A DNA stretch of 64,000 nt from Angustibacter luteus (GCF_039541115.1 NZ_BAABFP010000005.1:1-64000); one strand, 5' to 3'. Positions 1 to 8,790 are shown, counted from the stretch's first letter. The notes: generated from the sequence alone by a model not told the origin. Translations and numbers: made by a program.

Positions 1-1
1 G

Positions 2-2575
2 GCGGCACCCGCGGCGCCGACCCCGGCGCCGCCCGTCCCGGCTCCGGTCGCGCCCGCGGCCGAGCAGGCGCCAGCCGCCCCGGCAGCGCCGGCAGCGGCT
101 GTGGAGGCGCCGGCTACTCCGTCGGCCCGTCCGTCCGCTCGTCCCGGTCCGGCCGCGCCCAGCGCCCCGGCTGCTGAGTCCGCTCCGGCGGCCCCTGCCG
201 CCCGGGCCGAGGGCGGCGGTCGCCCCGGTGCGCCGCGTCCGGGGAACAACCCGTTCGCACCGAGCCAGGGCATGCCGCGACCCGGTGCGCCCCGGCCGGG
301 CAACAACCCGTTCGCGTCCGAGCAGGGCATGCCTCGCCCGCAGGGTGGGCCTCGGCCCGCGCCGCGGCCCGGCGGCTCGGCCGGTGCGGGCGGACCCCGC
401 CCGAACCCCGGCATGATGCCGGCTCGCCCGAGCCCGGCCGTCGGCCGTCCCGGTGCGGCCGGCCGTGGCGCGCCCGGCCGTGGTGGTCCCGGTGGGGCCC
501 CCGGCGGTCGTCCCGGCGGGGGCGGCGGCGGCGGTGGCTTCGCCGGTCGTCCCGGTGGCGGTGGCGGCGCGCCCGGTGGTGGCGGCGGTTTCGCCGGCCG
601 TCCCGGTGGCGGCGGCCGCGGCCCGGGTGGTCGTGGTGGCACGCAGGGCGCGTTCGGCCGCGGTGGTGGCCGTCCCGTGCGCGGACGCAAGAGCAAGCGC
701 GCGAAGCGTCAAGAGTTCGAGCAGATGCAGGCTCCGTCGCTCGGTGGCGTCACGGTTCCCCGCGGCGACGGCAAGACCGTCGTCCGGGTCCGTCGTGGCT
801 CCAGCCTGACCGACTTCGCCGACCGCATCGGTGCGAACCCGGCGTCCCTGGTGACGGTGCTGTTCCACCTCGGTGAGATGGCGACCGCGACGCAGTCGCT
901 CGACGAGGACACGTTCCGCGTGCTCGGCGCCGAGCTCGGCTACGACATCCAGGTCGTCTCGCCCGAGGACGAGGAGCGCGACCTGCTCGGCCAGTTCAAC
1001 ATCGACCTCGAGGCCGAGCTGGCCGACGAGGGCGACGAGGACCTGGTCGCCCGTCCGCCGGTCGTCACGGTCATGGGTCACGTCGACCACGGCAAGACGC
1101 GCCTGCTGGACGCCATCCGCTCCGCGGAGGTGGCCGAGGGCGAGGCCGGCGGCATCACCCAGCACATCGGTGCCTACCAGGTGCACACCGTGCACGAGGG
1201 CCAGGAGCGCGCCATCACCTTCATCGACACCCCGGGTCACGAGGCGTTCACCGCCATGCGTGCCCGTGGTGCGAAGGTCACCGACATCGCGGTGCTCGTG
1301 GTGGCGGCCGACGACGGTGTCATGCCGCAGACGATCGAGGCCCTCAACCACGCGCAGGCGGCCGACGTGCCGATCGTGGTGGCGGTCAACAAGATCGACA
1401 AGGAAGGCGCCAACCCGGACAAGATCCGCCAGCAGCTCACCGAGTACAACCTGGTGGCTGAGGAGTACGGCGGCGACACCATGTTCGTGAACGTGTCGGC
1501 CAAGCAGGGCGAGAACATCGACGGCCTGCTCGAGGCGGTGCTGCTCACCGCGGACGCCGCGCTCGACCTGCGCGCCAACCCCGACAAGGACGCTCGCGGC
1601 GTCGCGATCGAGGCCAACCTCGACCGTGGCCGTGGTGCGGTCGCGACGGTGCTGGTGCAGAGCGGCACGCTGCGGGTCGGTGACGGCATCGTCGCCGGCA
1701 GCGCCTACGGCCGCGTGCGCGCCATGCTCGACGAGCACGGCCAGAACGTGGAGGAGGCGGGTCCGTCCCGCCCGGTCCAGGTGCTCGGTCTCGCCTCGGT
1801 GCCGCGGGCGGGTGACACCTTCCTGGTGGCGCCCGACGACCGCACCGCCCGGCAGATCGCCGAGAAGCGCGAGGCGGCGGATCGCCAGGCCTCGCTGGCC
1901 AAGGCGCGCAAGCGGATCAGCCTGGAGGACCTCAACGAGGCGCTCGCGGCCGGCAAGGTCGAGACGCTGAACCTGATCCTCAAGGGCGACGTGTCCGGTT
2001 CGGTCGAGGCGCTCGAGGACGCGCTGCTGCAGATCGACGTCGGCGAAGAGGTCGACCTGCGGATCATCGACCGCGGGGTCGGCGCCATCACGCTGAACAA
2101 CATCAACCTGGCCATGGCCTCGGACGCGATCATCATCGGCTACAACGTCCGGGCCGAGGGTCAGAACGCTGACGTCGCGGACCGCGAGGGCGTGGAGATC
2201 CGGTACTACTCGGTGATCTACCAGGCGATCGACGAGGTCGAGGCGGCGCTCAAGGGCATGCTGAAGCCGGAGTACGAGGAGGTGCAGCTCGGTACCGCCG
2301 AGGTGCGCGAGATCTTCCGCTCCAGCAAGTTCGGCAACGTGGCCGGTTCGCTGGTCCGCTCGGGCGAGATCCGTCGCGGCGCCAAGGCGCGCATCCTGCG
2401 CAACGGCACCGTGGTGGCCGAGAGCGTCGAGATCGCCGGCCTGCGGCGCTTCAAGGACGACGTCACCGAGGTCCGCGACGGTTTCGAGTGCGGTATCAAC
2501 CTGGGCTCGTTCAACGACCTGCAGATCGAGGACGTGATCGAGACCTACGAGATGCGCGAGAAGCCGCGCAGCTGA
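2..2575 (+). CDS. infB: Translation initiation factor IF-2 (5' end outside window)
   Basis: GTPase that brings fMet-tRNA to the 30S subunit and promotes subunit joining. 857 codons are visible; the frame is open to the left edge, so the start lies upstream. A long Pro/Ala/Gly/Arg-rich linker (to about nt 690) is typical of actinobacterial IF2. It is followed by a basic stretch and an IF2 N-domain, then the G domain with G1 GHVDHGKT (nt 1076-1099), G3 DTPGHE and G4 NKID, and the C-terminal beta-barrel domains. The first ATG at 101 lies inside the low-complexity linker and is not the real start. It heads the infB-rbfA order universal in this region. Identification is certain; only the N-terminus is missing. 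Confidence 0.97.
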   Translation, partial: AAPAAPTPAPPVPAPVAPAAEQAPAAPAAPAAAVEAPATPSARPSARPGPAAPSAPAAESAPAAPAARAEGGGRPGAPRPGNNPFAPSQGMPRPGAPRPGNNPFASEQGMPRPQGGPRPAPRPGGSAGAGGPRPNPGMMPARPSPAVGRPGAAGRGAPGRGGPGGAPGGRPGGGGGGGGFAGRPGGGGGAPGGGGGFAGRPGGGGRGPGGRGGTQGAFGRGGGRPVRGRKSKRAKRQEFEQMQAPSLGGVTVPRGDGKTVVRVRRGSSLTDFADRIGANPASLVTVLFHLGEMATATQSLDEDTFRVLGAELGYDIQVVSPEDEERDLLGQFNIDLEAELADEGDEDLVARPPVVTVMGHVDHGKTRLLDAIRSAEVAEGEAGGITQHIGAYQVHTVHEGQERAITFIDTPGHEAFTAMRARGAKVTDIAVLVVAADDGVMPQTIEALNHAQAADVPIVVAVNKIDKEGANPDKIRQQLTEYNLVAEEYGGDTMFVNVSAKQGENIDGLLEAVLLTADAALDLRANPDKDARGVAIEANLDRGRGAVATVLVQSGTLRVGDGIVAGSAYGRVRAMLDEHGQNVEEAGPSRPVQVLGLASVPRAGDTFLVAPDDRTARQIAEKREAADRQASLAKARKRISLEDLNEALAAGKVETLNLILKGDVSGSVEALEDALLQIDVGEEVDLRIIDRGVGAITLNNINLAMASDAIIIGYNVRAEGQNADVADREGVEIRYYSVIYQAIDEVEAALKGMLKPEYEEVQLGTAEVREIFRSSKFGNVAGSLVRSGEIRRGAKARILRNGTVVAESVEIAGLRRFKDDVTEVRDGFECGINLGSFNDLQIEDVIETYEMREKPRS
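221..334 (+). repeat. Two 57-bp in-frame repeats in the IF2 linker
   Basis: Units at 221-277 and 278-334 each encode a 19-residue segment of the form [17 protein letters not shown]. Such repeats are common in the disordered linker of actinobacterial IF2 and probably vary in number between strains. Confidence 0.8.
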
Positions 2576-2587
2576 CCGCCGTCCGGC

Positions 2588-2626
2588 CCGGCGTGCCCCC
2601 TGCCTGCGGGTGGGCGGGCACGCCGG
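2588..2626. terminator. Stem-loop between infB and rbfA
   Basis: An 11-bp perfect inverted repeat (CCGGCGTGCCC at 2588-2598, complement at 2616-2626) with a 17-nt loop lies 13 nt after the infB stop. No T-run follows. It may be a weak terminator or an mRNA-processing site rather than a full stop, since rbfA has no obvious promoter of its own. Confidence 0.5.
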
Positions 2627-2696
2627 AGCCGCGGCTCGCAGCAGGACGAGAAGGCCCCGTTTCCGTCGGGGCAGGAGCACACGAGGACGTGACGAG

Positions 2697-3152
2697 ATGA
2701 CCGACCACCCCCGCGCCCGCAAGATCGCCGACCGGATCAAGGTCATCGTCGCCGAGACGATCGAGCGTCGGATCAAGGACCCTCGCCTCGGGTTCGTCAC
2801 CGTCACCGACGTCCGCGTGACGGGTGACCTGCAGCACGCCTCGATCTTCTACACCGTGTTCGGTTCGGAGGAGGAGCGGGCGGGCACCGCTGCCGCGCTG
2901 GAGAGCGCCAAGGGCGTCATCCGCCGCGAGGTCGGTGCGGGTACCGGCCTGCGGCTCACCCCGAGCATCGAGTTCTTCGCGGACGCGATGCCGGAGAACG
3001 CCGCGCACATCGACGACCTGCTGCGGCAGGCCGCGGAGCACGACGCCGAGGTCGCGGCCCGGGCCAGCGGCCAGGTCTTCGCCGGCGAGGCCGACCCGTA
3101 CAAGAAGCCGCACGAGGACGACGACGAGGCCGACGCCGAGCAGACGCCGTAA
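2697..3152 (+). CDS. rbfA: Ribosome-binding factor A
   Basis: Small KH-type protein that binds the 30S subunit and is needed for 16S rRNA 5' end maturation. 151 aa, normal length. The start [19 protein letters not shown] matches the family N-terminus, and the core [20 protein letters not shown] is the conserved RbfA beta-alpha region. The C-terminus is an acidic tail. ATG at 2697 was chosen over the upstream open frame (from 2610) because homology begins there. It follows infB by 121 bp and ends in a strong bidirectional terminator. Confidence 0.95.
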   Translation: MTDHPRARKIADRIKVIVAETIERRIKDPRLGFVTVTDVRVTGDLQHASIFYTVFGSEEERAGTAAALESAKGVIRREVGAGTGLRLTPSIEFFADAMPENAAHIDDLLRQAAEHDAEVAARASGQVFAGEADPYKKPHEDDDEADAEQTP

Positions 3153-3195
3153 CGTCCGAGTGGATGGCTGCTGTGACAGCCATCCATTCGGACGT
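3152..3195. terminator. Strong bidirectional terminator between rbfA and the MFS gene
   Basis: A 19-bp stem (3152-3170 with 3177-3195, one G-T pair) closed by a 6-nt loop, placed between two convergent genes and starting at the last base of the rbfA stop codon. There is no long T-run, as is usual in high-G+C actinobacteria. It should end transcripts from both sides. Confidence 0.85.
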
Positions 3196-3214
3196 CAGCG
3201 GGTTCGCCGGACGG

Positions 3215-4678
3215 TCAGCCGACCGGCGCTGCCTCCGCCAGCAGCACCTCGACCGGCTCGCTCGAGCTGCGCGGGGAGCGGCGGGGCAGCCAGCGGGCCG
3301 CGACGGCGCCCACCGCCACGACAGCCGCGCCGGTCAGGATGGCCGGCCGCAGCGCGTCGGTGTAGCCCTCCGGCGTGATCGTGCCGCCGGCGCCCTCGAA
3401 CACCGCGACCAGCACCGCGACCCCGAGCGCCACGCCGATCTCGCGGATGGTCGCGTTGGTCGAGCTCGCGGTGGCGTGGTCGTCGTCGGCCATGTCGGCC
3501 AGCACGGCCGTGGAGCTGGGCGCGAACGTCAGGCCCATGCCGATCCCGGCCAGCGCAAACGCCGGCACCAGCTCCGCGTAGGTGCCGCTGGGGGTGGTGA
3601 CCAGGGCGATCCAGGCGAGCGCAACGGCCTGCAGGGTGAGCCCGACCGAGAGCAGGGCTCGGACGCCGACCCGTGGGGCGAGCAGCCCGGCCACCGGTGC
3701 GACCAGCATCGGGGCCGCCGTCCAGGGCAGGGTCCGTACGCCGGCCTCGAGGGGGGAGTACCCGTCGACGACCTGCAGGTACTGCACCAGCAGGAAGACG
3801 GAGCCGAACATGCCCATCGAGAACGCGAACCCGGCGATGTTGGCGATCGAGAAGCTGCGCGAACGGAAGAGCCGCAGCGGGATCAGGGGGTACGCCGTCC
3901 GGCTCTCCCGGACGAGAAAGGCGACGAGCAGCACGGCGCTGGCGGCCAGGGCGACCAGCACGCGGGTCGACGTCCAGCCGTCGATGTTGCCTCGGGTGAT
4001 ACCCCAGACGCCGCTGAAGACGCCGGCCCCCACGAGGGCCAGGCCGGACACGTCCAGCGGGTCGCGGCGGCCGTAGCTCTCGGGCAGGGCCCGCAGGATG
4101 AAGGGGACGGCGACGAGCGCGATCGGGACGTTGATCCAGAAGATCGCCTGCCACGAGACACCCTCGACGACGGCGCCGCCGATCAGTGGGCCGAGCGCGA
4201 CGCCGAGACCGGCGACGCCGCCCCAGACGCCGATGGCCATCGCCCGCTTGGCCGGCGGCACCGCCGCGGCGAGCAGGGTCAGCGACAGCGGCATGATGGC
4301 GGCGCCGCCGACTCCCTGCAGCGCGCGGGAGGCGATCAGCATCGCCGGGGTGGTGGCCAGGGCCGAGGCGATCGAGGCGAGGGTGAACAGGCTGATCCCC
4401 GCCACGAAGATCCGGCGACGGCCGAACCGGTCACCGAGCGTGGAGGCGCCGAGCATCAGCGTGGCGAAGGTGAGCGTGTAGGCGTTCACGAACCACTGGA
4501 GCTGCTCGACGCTGGCGCCGAGATCCGTCCGGATCACCGGGAGCGCGTTGGTGATGACCAGGTTGTCCAGGGTGGCCATGAACATCGGCAGGGACGCCGC
4601 GAGCAGTGCGAGAGCGAGCGGAACGCGTCGGGTCGAGCCGGACGACGTCCGGGCTTGCCCCAGAGTGTCGGATGTCAT
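3215..4678 (-). CDS. MFS drug exporter, EmrB/QacA (DHA2) type
   Basis: Proton-driven multidrug efflux pump of the plasma membrane. 487 aa with about 14 predicted membrane segments. The family motif of helix 1 reads LDNLVITNALPVI. The motif-A loop LGDRFGRRRIF lies between helices 2 and 3, and the antiporter region RALQGVGGAAIMP and VALGPLIGGAVVEG-like motif C are present. ATG at 4678 was chosen: AAGGAG lies 6 nt upstream, while the longer frame upstream runs through the promoter. It is divergent from a TetR gene, the usual arrangement for a repressor and its efflux pump. Substrate cannot be read from sequence. Confidence 0.9.
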   Translation of the reverse strand: MTSDTLGQARTSSGSTRRVPLALALLAASLPMFMATLDNLVITNALPVIRTDLGASVEQLQWFVNAYTLTFATLMLGASTLGDRFGRRRIFVAGISLFTLASIASALATTPAMLIASRALQGVGGAAIMPLSLTLLAAAVPPAKRAMAIGVWGGVAGLGVALGPLIGGAVVEGVSWQAIFWINVPIALVAVPFILRALPESYGRRDPLDVSGLALVGAGVFSGVWGITRGNIDGWTSTRVLVALAASAVLLVAFLVRESRTAYPLIPLRLFRSRSFSIANIAGFAFSMGMFGSVFLLVQYLQVVDGYSPLEAGVRTLPWTAAPMLVAPVAGLLAPRVGVRALLSVGLTLQAVALAWIALVTTPSGTYAELVPAFALAGIGMGLTFAPSSTAVLADMADDDHATASSTNATIREIGVALGVAVLVAVFEGAGGTITPEGYTDALRPAILTGAAVVAVGAVAARWLPRRSPRSSSEPVEVLLAEAAPVG

Positions 4679-4693
4679 CGGAACTCCTTGTAA

Positions 4694-4738
4694 GCATTGA
4701 TTGATTACTAAGCGACGACAGTAGGCATCGACTGATAA
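4694..4738. promoter_or_regulatory. Candidate TetR operator (imperfect direct repeat)
   Basis: CATTGATTGATTA (4695-4707) and CATCGACTGATAA (4726-4738) share 10 of 13 bases and are 31 bp apart, about three helical turns, inside the shared promoter region. This A+T-rich patch stands out from its surroundings. The role as operator is inference. Confidence 0.4.
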
Positions 4739-4746
4739 CATGTCAA
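4718..4746 (-). promoter_or_regulatory. Consensus promoter of the MFS gene
   Basis: On the minus strand a perfect -35 TTGACA (4746-4741), a 17-nt spacer and -10 TACTGT (4723-4718) precede the exporter. The -35 overlaps the predicted -10 of the divergent TetR gene, so one bound repressor could block both. Confidence 0.7.
4736..4741 (+). promoter_or_regulatory. -10 hexamer of tetR, leaderless start
   Basis: TAACAT ends 7 nt before ATG 4749, the spacing expected if transcription begins at the start codon. No ribosome-binding site precedes the ATG. Confidence 0.45.
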
Positions 4747-4748
4747 CC

Positions 4749-5345
4749 ATGAATTCCACGGAGATGTCAGCGGCGCCCCGACGGATGTCCGGCGAGCAGC
4801 GGCGGGACCAGATCCTGAAGGCGGCGCTCGGTGCGTTCGCCGCCGGTGGCTACGCCGGCACCAGCACCGACCAGGTGGCCCGCGCGGCGGGGGTCTCCCA
4901 GCCCTACGTCGTCCGGCTCTTCGGCTCCAAGCAGGAGCTGTTCGCCCAGGTGTACGAGCACGCGAGCAAGCGGGTCATCGACGCGCTCGCCGCGGTCCCC
5001 GCCGGCCCGGACGCCAAGCACGAGATGGGCGAGGCCTACGTGCGGCTGCTGGCCGACCGCGACCTGCTGCTGGTGATCATGCACGGCTTCATCGCGGGCG
5101 CCGACCCCAAGGTCGGGCACATCGCCCGCTTCACGCTGGCCGAGGCGTTCCGGCTGCACCGCGAACGCACCGGCGCCAGTGCTGACGACGCCCGGATGTT
5201 CGTCGCCCACGGCATGCTGATCAACGTGCTGATGGCCAGTGGCGCCCCGCTGCACCTGGGCGAGGACCCCGACCTCGACGCGCTCACCGAGTGCACGTTC
5301 GGCGCGGCGATGAGCGACGTGGCGGCGCTCGCCGCGGGCGCGTGA
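4749..5345 (+). CDS. TetR-family repressor of the adjacent exporter
   Basis: 198 aa. Residues about 14-60 form the TetR helix-turn-helix (RRDQILKAALGAFAAGGYAG, then TDQVARAAGVSQPYVVRLFG), followed by an all-helical ligand and dimer domain. Divergent orientation with the MFS exporter implies it represses that pump and itself. ATG 4749 is preferred because TAACAT lies 7 nt upstream; ATG 4740, nine bases earlier in frame, is the alternative. The stop overlaps the GTG of truB, so truB may be co-transcribed with this regulator. Inducer unknown. Confidence 0.88.
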   Translation: MNSTEMSAAPRRMSGEQRRDQILKAALGAFAAGGYAGTSTDQVARAAGVSQPYVVRLFGSKQELFAQVYEHASKRVIDALAAVPAGPDAKHEMGEAYVRLLADRDLLLVIMHGFIAGADPKVGHIARFTLAEAFRLHRERTGASADDARMFVAHGMLINVLMASGAPLHLGEDPDLDALTECTFGAAMSDVAALAAGA

Positions 5346-6289
5346 GCTCGCCCCCGGGGCGGACGGACGCGCCGCCTCGCCGACCGACCGCGCCGGACGG
5401 TCTGGTGGTCGTCGACAAGCCGGCCGGCTGGACGAGCCACGACGTGGTCGCCCGGATGCGCCGGCTGGCGGGCACCCGCAAGGTCGGCCACGCGGGCACG
5501 CTCGACCCGATGGCCACCGGCGTGCTCGTCGTCGGGGTCGGCCGCGCCACCCGGCTGCTGACCTACCTGGTCGGCGCCGACAAGACCTACACCGCGACGA
5601 TCCGGCTCGGCGTCACGACGGTCACGGACGACGCCGAGGGCGACGCGACGTCCCGGTTGGATGCCGGGGGGCTGACCCGCGCGGACGTCGACCCCGCGGT
5701 GCGGGCGCTCACCGGAGCAATCGATCAGGTGCCGAGCGCGGTCAGTGCGATCAAGGTCGACGGCCAGCGCTCGTACGCCCGGGTGCGCTCCGGGGAGCAG
5801 GTCGAGCTCGCGGCCCGGCCGGTCACCGTGCACCGGTTCGACGTGCTCGACGTGCGGCCCGGGGTGGACGAGAGCGCCGACGACGCACTGGCCGTGCTGG
5901 ACCTGGACGTCGAGGTCGAGGTCTCGTCCGGCACCTACGTGCGCGCGCTGGCCCGCGATCTCGGTGCGGCATTGGGGGTCGGCGGGCACCTGACCGCACT
6001 GCGCCGCACCGCGGTCGGGCCGTACGCGATCGGCTCGGCCCGGACGCTGGAGCAGCTCGAGGAGCGGCTCGATGTCCTGCTGCTGGCCGACGCCGCCCGG
6101 GCCGCCTTCACCAGCCGCGAGCTGTCCGAGGCCGACGTCCGGACGCTGCGGTACGGCCAGCGCGTCCCGGCCAGCCCGACGGACGACGTCCCCGTCGCCG
6201 CGTTCGGACCGGACGGCTCGCTCGTCGCCCTGCTCGAGAACCGCGGGGACAGCGCGCGGTCGCTGCTCGTCGTCCCGCCCATCGACTGA
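5342..6289 (+). CDS. truB: tRNA pseudouridine-55 synthase
   Basis: Converts U55 of the T-loop of most tRNAs to pseudouridine. 315 aa. The N-terminus GLVVVDKPAGWTSHDVV and the catalytic motif GHAGTLDPMATG (Asp55 as nucleophile) are diagnostic, followed by the TruB core and a small C-terminal domain. GTG 5342 overlaps the tetR stop as GTGA; the frame is open further upstream inside tetR but without homology. In most actinobacteria truB sits directly after rbfA; here the MFS/TetR pair intervenes. Confidence 0.95.
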   Translation: MSSPPGRTDAPPRRPTAPDGLVVVDKPAGWTSHDVVARMRRLAGTRKVGHAGTLDPMATGVLVVGVGRATRLLTYLVGADKTYTATIRLGVTTVTDDAEGDATSRLDAGGLTRADVDPAVRALTGAIDQVPSAVSAIKVDGQRSYARVRSGEQVELAARPVTVHRFDVLDVRPGVDESADDALAVLDLDVEVEVSSGTYVRALARDLGAALGVGGHLTALRRTAVGPYAIGSARTLEQLEERLDVLLLADAARAAFTSRELSEADVRTLRYGQRVPASPTDDVPVAAFGPDGSLVALLENRGDSARSLLVVPPID

Positions 6290-6323
6290 CCCGCCCGCCG
6301 ACTGACCTGGCGTCCGTCCGGCG

Positions 6324-7652
6324 CTAGTGAGCCAGCAACGGGGGAGCGGCGAGCTGGGCGAGCTGGAGCGCCTGCGCCGGGAACCAGTCGCCGGCGGCGG
6401 GGTCCGTGATGCCGCCCCACTCGGGGTCGGTGGTGGCGCCCGCGACGCCACGGTTGCACTGCCCGTCGGACTGGCCCGGGGTCTTGATCCAGAGCTTGGC
6501 GTCCAGCAGCGGGTTGCCGGTGACGGTGGTGGGGCGGTCGCCGAGGCCGCGTCCGGGCGGGTTGCACCAGTCCTGGGCGTCCGGGTACGCGACGGCGGGC
6601 TGCCACGGTCCCTGGCCGTTACGGCTCGTGTCCACCACGAAGTGCGCGGTCGGCGCGGTGCTGCCGAGCATCGAGGCGTACCGCTCGTTGACCCCGAGGG
6701 TGTTCAGGTCGGCCGCGCTGGCGGTGTCGCTCCACACGCCGTAGTTGTTCAGCGCGACGCCGTTCCACCCGTTGCTCGGACCGCCGTTCCAGTACTGGTT
6801 CGGGCAGCCGTTGTAGTCGCCCACGTTGACGCTGGTGGCGTACGCCAGGCACTGCGAGACCCAGGTGCCGTACTGCGACAGGTTCGGCGTGTACTGGTAG
6901 TTCGAGGCGTTCACGAAGAACCCGGCCGCACGCTGGACCCCGGCCTTGACCAGCCGGTCGGCCGACTCGCCGACGTTCTGCCAGGCGGTGTGCGTGGCGT
7001 CCAGGTACACCGAGACCTGCGGGTGCGAGGTCAACGTGTCCACGGCGTGGTTGAGCTGGTCGAACCGGTTCTGCGGGGTCGGCGCGCCGTCGGCCGGCGC
7101 GCCCGGCGGGGTGGCCAGGGTGCAGTTCGAGCTGCCGTCGAGCGCCGAGACGTAGTTCGGGATCAGGCCGAGGCCGTCGGGCTCGAGGACGACGGTTGCC
7201 CGCCGGTCGCCGATCCCGGCGGCGAACGCGTCGATCCACGCGTCGTACGCCGCGGTCCCGGCCGCACCGCCCGCGGAGTACTGACCGCAGTCCCGGTAGG
7301 GCAGGTTGTAGGCGACCAGGGTCGGCACAGCGCGCTGCAGCGCGGCGCCGGCCATCGTCTTGCGCACCGCCGCGCGGACCTGCGCCGGCGTGCCCTTGGT
7401 GAACCAGACCGCCTGCGGCGTGGTGACCTCCTTGAGCACCAGCGCGGCGTCCCGGAGGCGACCGCGGGGCGCCAAGGTGGCGACCTGGGTGAGCGAACCG
7501 TCCGGCGGTGGCGGCACGTAGAGCCGGGAGCTGCTCGGGTGGGACGAGCCGCCGCTGCTCCGCTCGCTGCCCTCGGCTGCGGGCGCGGTGAACGCCAGCA
7601 GCACGAGCGCGACGATCAGGACGAGGGTGGCGCGGGCGGGCGTCCGGGACAT
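6324..7652 (-). CDS. Secreted glycoside hydrolase family 6 cellulase
   Basis: Hydrolyses beta-1,4-glucan (endoglucanase or cellobiohydrolase) outside the cell. 442 aa. A Sec signal peptide covers about residues 1-27. GH6 motifs are clear: YNLPYRDC (115-122, Asp121), LEPDGLG (Asp159, position of the family's proton donor), DTSRNG, and WIKTPGQSDG near the C-terminus. No carbohydrate-binding module is visible; a Ser/Gly/Pro-rich stretch follows the signal peptide. ATG 7652 has AAGGAG 5 nt upstream; the much longer open frame upstream is non-coding. A CelR/CebR-like operator lies 50 bp upstream. Endo versus exo action cannot be decided here. Confidence 0.92.
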   Translation of the reverse strand: MSRTPARATLVLIVALVLLAFTAPAAEGSERSSGGSSHPSSSRLYVPPPPDGSLTQVATLAPRGRLRDAALVLKEVTTPQAVWFTKGTPAQVRAAVRKTMAGAALQRAVPTLVAYNLPYRDCGQYSAGGAAGTAAYDAWIDAFAAGIGDRRATVVLEPDGLGLIPNYVSALDGSSNCTLATPPGAPADGAPTPQNRFDQLNHAVDTLTSHPQVSVYLDATHTAWQNVGESADRLVKAGVQRAAGFFVNASNYQYTPNLSQYGTWVSQCLAYATSVNVGDYNGCPNQYWNGGPSNGWNGVALNNYGVWSDTASAADLNTLGVNERYASMLGSTAPTAHFVVDTSRNGQGPWQPAVAYPDAQDWCNPPGRGLGDRPTTVTGNPLLDAKLWIKTPGQSDGQCNRGVAGATTDPEWGGITDPAAGDWFPAQALQLAQLAAPPLLAH

Positions 7653-7701
7653 GGCACTCCTTGCGTCGTTGCGAGGAGGGACGGCTCTCGGCTGGATGGT
7701 G

Positions 7702-7715
7702 TGAGAGCGCTCCCA
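7702..7715. promoter_or_regulatory. CelR/CebR-type operator upstream of the cellulase
   Basis: TGAGAGCGCTCCCA differs at one base from the palindrome TGGGAGCGCTCCCA known as the binding site of the LacI-family cellulose regulators CelR (Thermobifida) and CebR (Streptomyces). It sits just downstream of the predicted GH6 promoter, where a repressor relieved by cellobiose would act. Confidence 0.82.
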
Positions 7716-7723
7716 CGGCCGCC

Positions 7724-7753
7724 ACCATCCCGCCGGAACCGACCCGTTGTCAA
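7724..7753 (-). promoter_or_regulatory. Promoter of the GH6 gene
   Basis: A perfect -35 TTGACA (7753-7748) is followed after 18 nt by GATGGT (7729-7724) on the minus strand. The -35 is strong, the -10 poor. Confidence 0.5.
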
Positions 7754-7873
7754 CGGTTTGGGACGGCTTGCCCGTCTCGCGCGGCCAGTTGGTCGAGGGT
7801 TGCTGCCGCTTCTCGAGGGTCGTTCGCCTCGGGAAGCGGGTCTGCACCCACTGAACGTGATCAACGCGGGGAG

Positions 7874-7915
7874 TTGACAGGCGATGTAGTGCCGATATAT
7901 CGTCAACGCATCGCC
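7874..7915 (+). promoter_or_regulatory. padR: padR promoter and operator palindrome
   Basis: -35 TTGACA (7874-7879), 16-nt spacer, -10 TATATC (7896-7901). A perfect 10-bp palindrome CGATATATCG (7893-7902) covers the -10. Two further inverted repeats bracket it: GTTGAC/GTCAAC (7873-7878, 7902-7907) and GGCGATG/CATCGCC (7880-7886, 7909-7915). This suggests autorepression by the PadR product. Confidence 0.6.
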
Positions 7916-7979
7916 ACCCAGTCGGTAGATGGTCCCGAACCAAGCGGACCGCCCGAGGGTGGCAGCAAGGAGAACCACC

Positions 7980-8753
7980 ATGAGCACCACACAGACGCAG
8001 CCCGGCCGTGACGGCCGGCAGCACGAGAAGCACGAGAAGCACGAGCACGACCACAGCGAGCACCACCGCGGCCACCACTTCGGGCGTCGCGGCGAGCGCC
8101 GTCCCGACTGGAGGATGGGTGAGGGCGATGACCTGGACGACGGCCGTGAGAGTCGCCGTCGCGGCCCGCGCGGTCGCGGCGGCCAGGGCGGCGGACGCGG
8201 CTTCGGTCCCGGTTTCGGGCCAGGCTTCGGTCCCGGCCCTGGTGGGTTCGGCCCCGGCGGTCCGCGGGAGCGCGGTCGCGGTCGACGCGGTGGGCGCGGA
8301 GGTCGCGGCGACGTCCGCGCGGCCATCCTGACCCTGCTGGCCGAGCAGCCGATGCACGGCTACCAGCTGATCCAGCAGATCACCGAGCGCAGCGGCGGGG
8401 TCTGGACGCCGAGCCCCGGCTCGGTCTACCCGGCGCTGTCCCAGCTGGAGGACGAGGGCCTGGTCACGTTCGAGCGGGTCGACGGTCGCAAGACCGCCAG
8501 CCTGACCGAGGCCGGTCGCGAGCACGTCGAGCAGCACGCGGCCGAGCTGGGATCGCCGTGGGACGACGTCAGCGGCGGCGTGAGCAGCCAGGCCCGTGAC
8601 CTGATGGGTGAGATCGGTGCCCTGATGGGCGCCGCCCGGCAGGTCGCGCACGTCGGCACGCAGGCTCAGGTCGCCCAGGCCGCAACGGTTCTGGCCGATG
8701 CGCGACGGTCCCTCTACCGGATCCTCGCGGACGAGCCGCAGGGCGACGCCTGA
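7980..8753 (+). CDS. PadR-family regulator with His-rich and Gly-rich N-terminal extension
   Basis: 257 aa. The PadR winged-helix domain covers about residues 115-200 (AAILTLLAEQPMHGYQLIQQ, then SPGSVYPALSQLEDEGLV and the wing DGRKTASLTEAG), followed by a C-terminal dimerisation helix. Unusually, the first 110 residues are disordered: a His/Glu/Lys-rich segment (HEKHEKHEHDHSEHHRGHH) that could bind metal, then Arg/Gly-rich and GFGP repeats. ATG 7980 has AAGGAG 6 nt upstream. A palindrome over its own -10 argues for autoregulation. Target genes and ligand are unknown; it is divergent from the cellulase gene but there is no evidence it controls it. Confidence 0.85.
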   Translation: MSTTQTQPGRDGRQHEKHEKHEHDHSEHHRGHHFGRRGERRPDWRMGEGDDLDDGRESRRRGPRGRGGQGGGRGFGPGFGPGFGPGPGGFGPGGPRERGRGRRGGRGGRGDVRAAILTLLAEQPMHGYQLIQQITERSGGVWTPSPGSVYPALSQLEDEGLVTFERVDGRKTASLTEAGREHVEQHAAELGSPWDDVSGGVSSQARDLMGEIGALMGAARQVAHVGTQAQVAQAATVLADARRSLYRILADEPQGDA

Positions 8754-8757
8754 CGTA

Positions 8758-8786
8758 GCCGCACCAGCACCAGCACCAGCACCAGC
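8758..8786. repeat. Short CACCAG tandem repeat
   Basis: Four and a half copies of a 6-bp CACCAG unit just after the padR stop. Simple-sequence DNA of no evident function. Confidence 0.6.
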
Positions 8787-8790
8787 GCCG

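Larger units (their letters stand above)
7653..7979. other. Divergent regulatory region between the GH6 and PadR genes
   Basis: 327 bp without a gene. It holds, from left to right, the GH6 ribosome-binding site, a CelR/CebR-like operator, the GH6 -35/-10, and the padR promoter with a palindrome over its -10. Nothing else recognisable was seen. Confidence 0.75.

Noticed and set aside
6324-8651. An N-terminal extension of the GH6 protein to 775 residues.
   Set aside because: The extension runs through the promoter region and opposite padR; ATG 7652 has a strong ribosome-binding site and begins a signal peptide.
8758-8786. CACCAG repeats considered as a CRISPR-like array.
   Set aside because: A 6-bp pure tandem repeat without spacers and no cas genes nearby.
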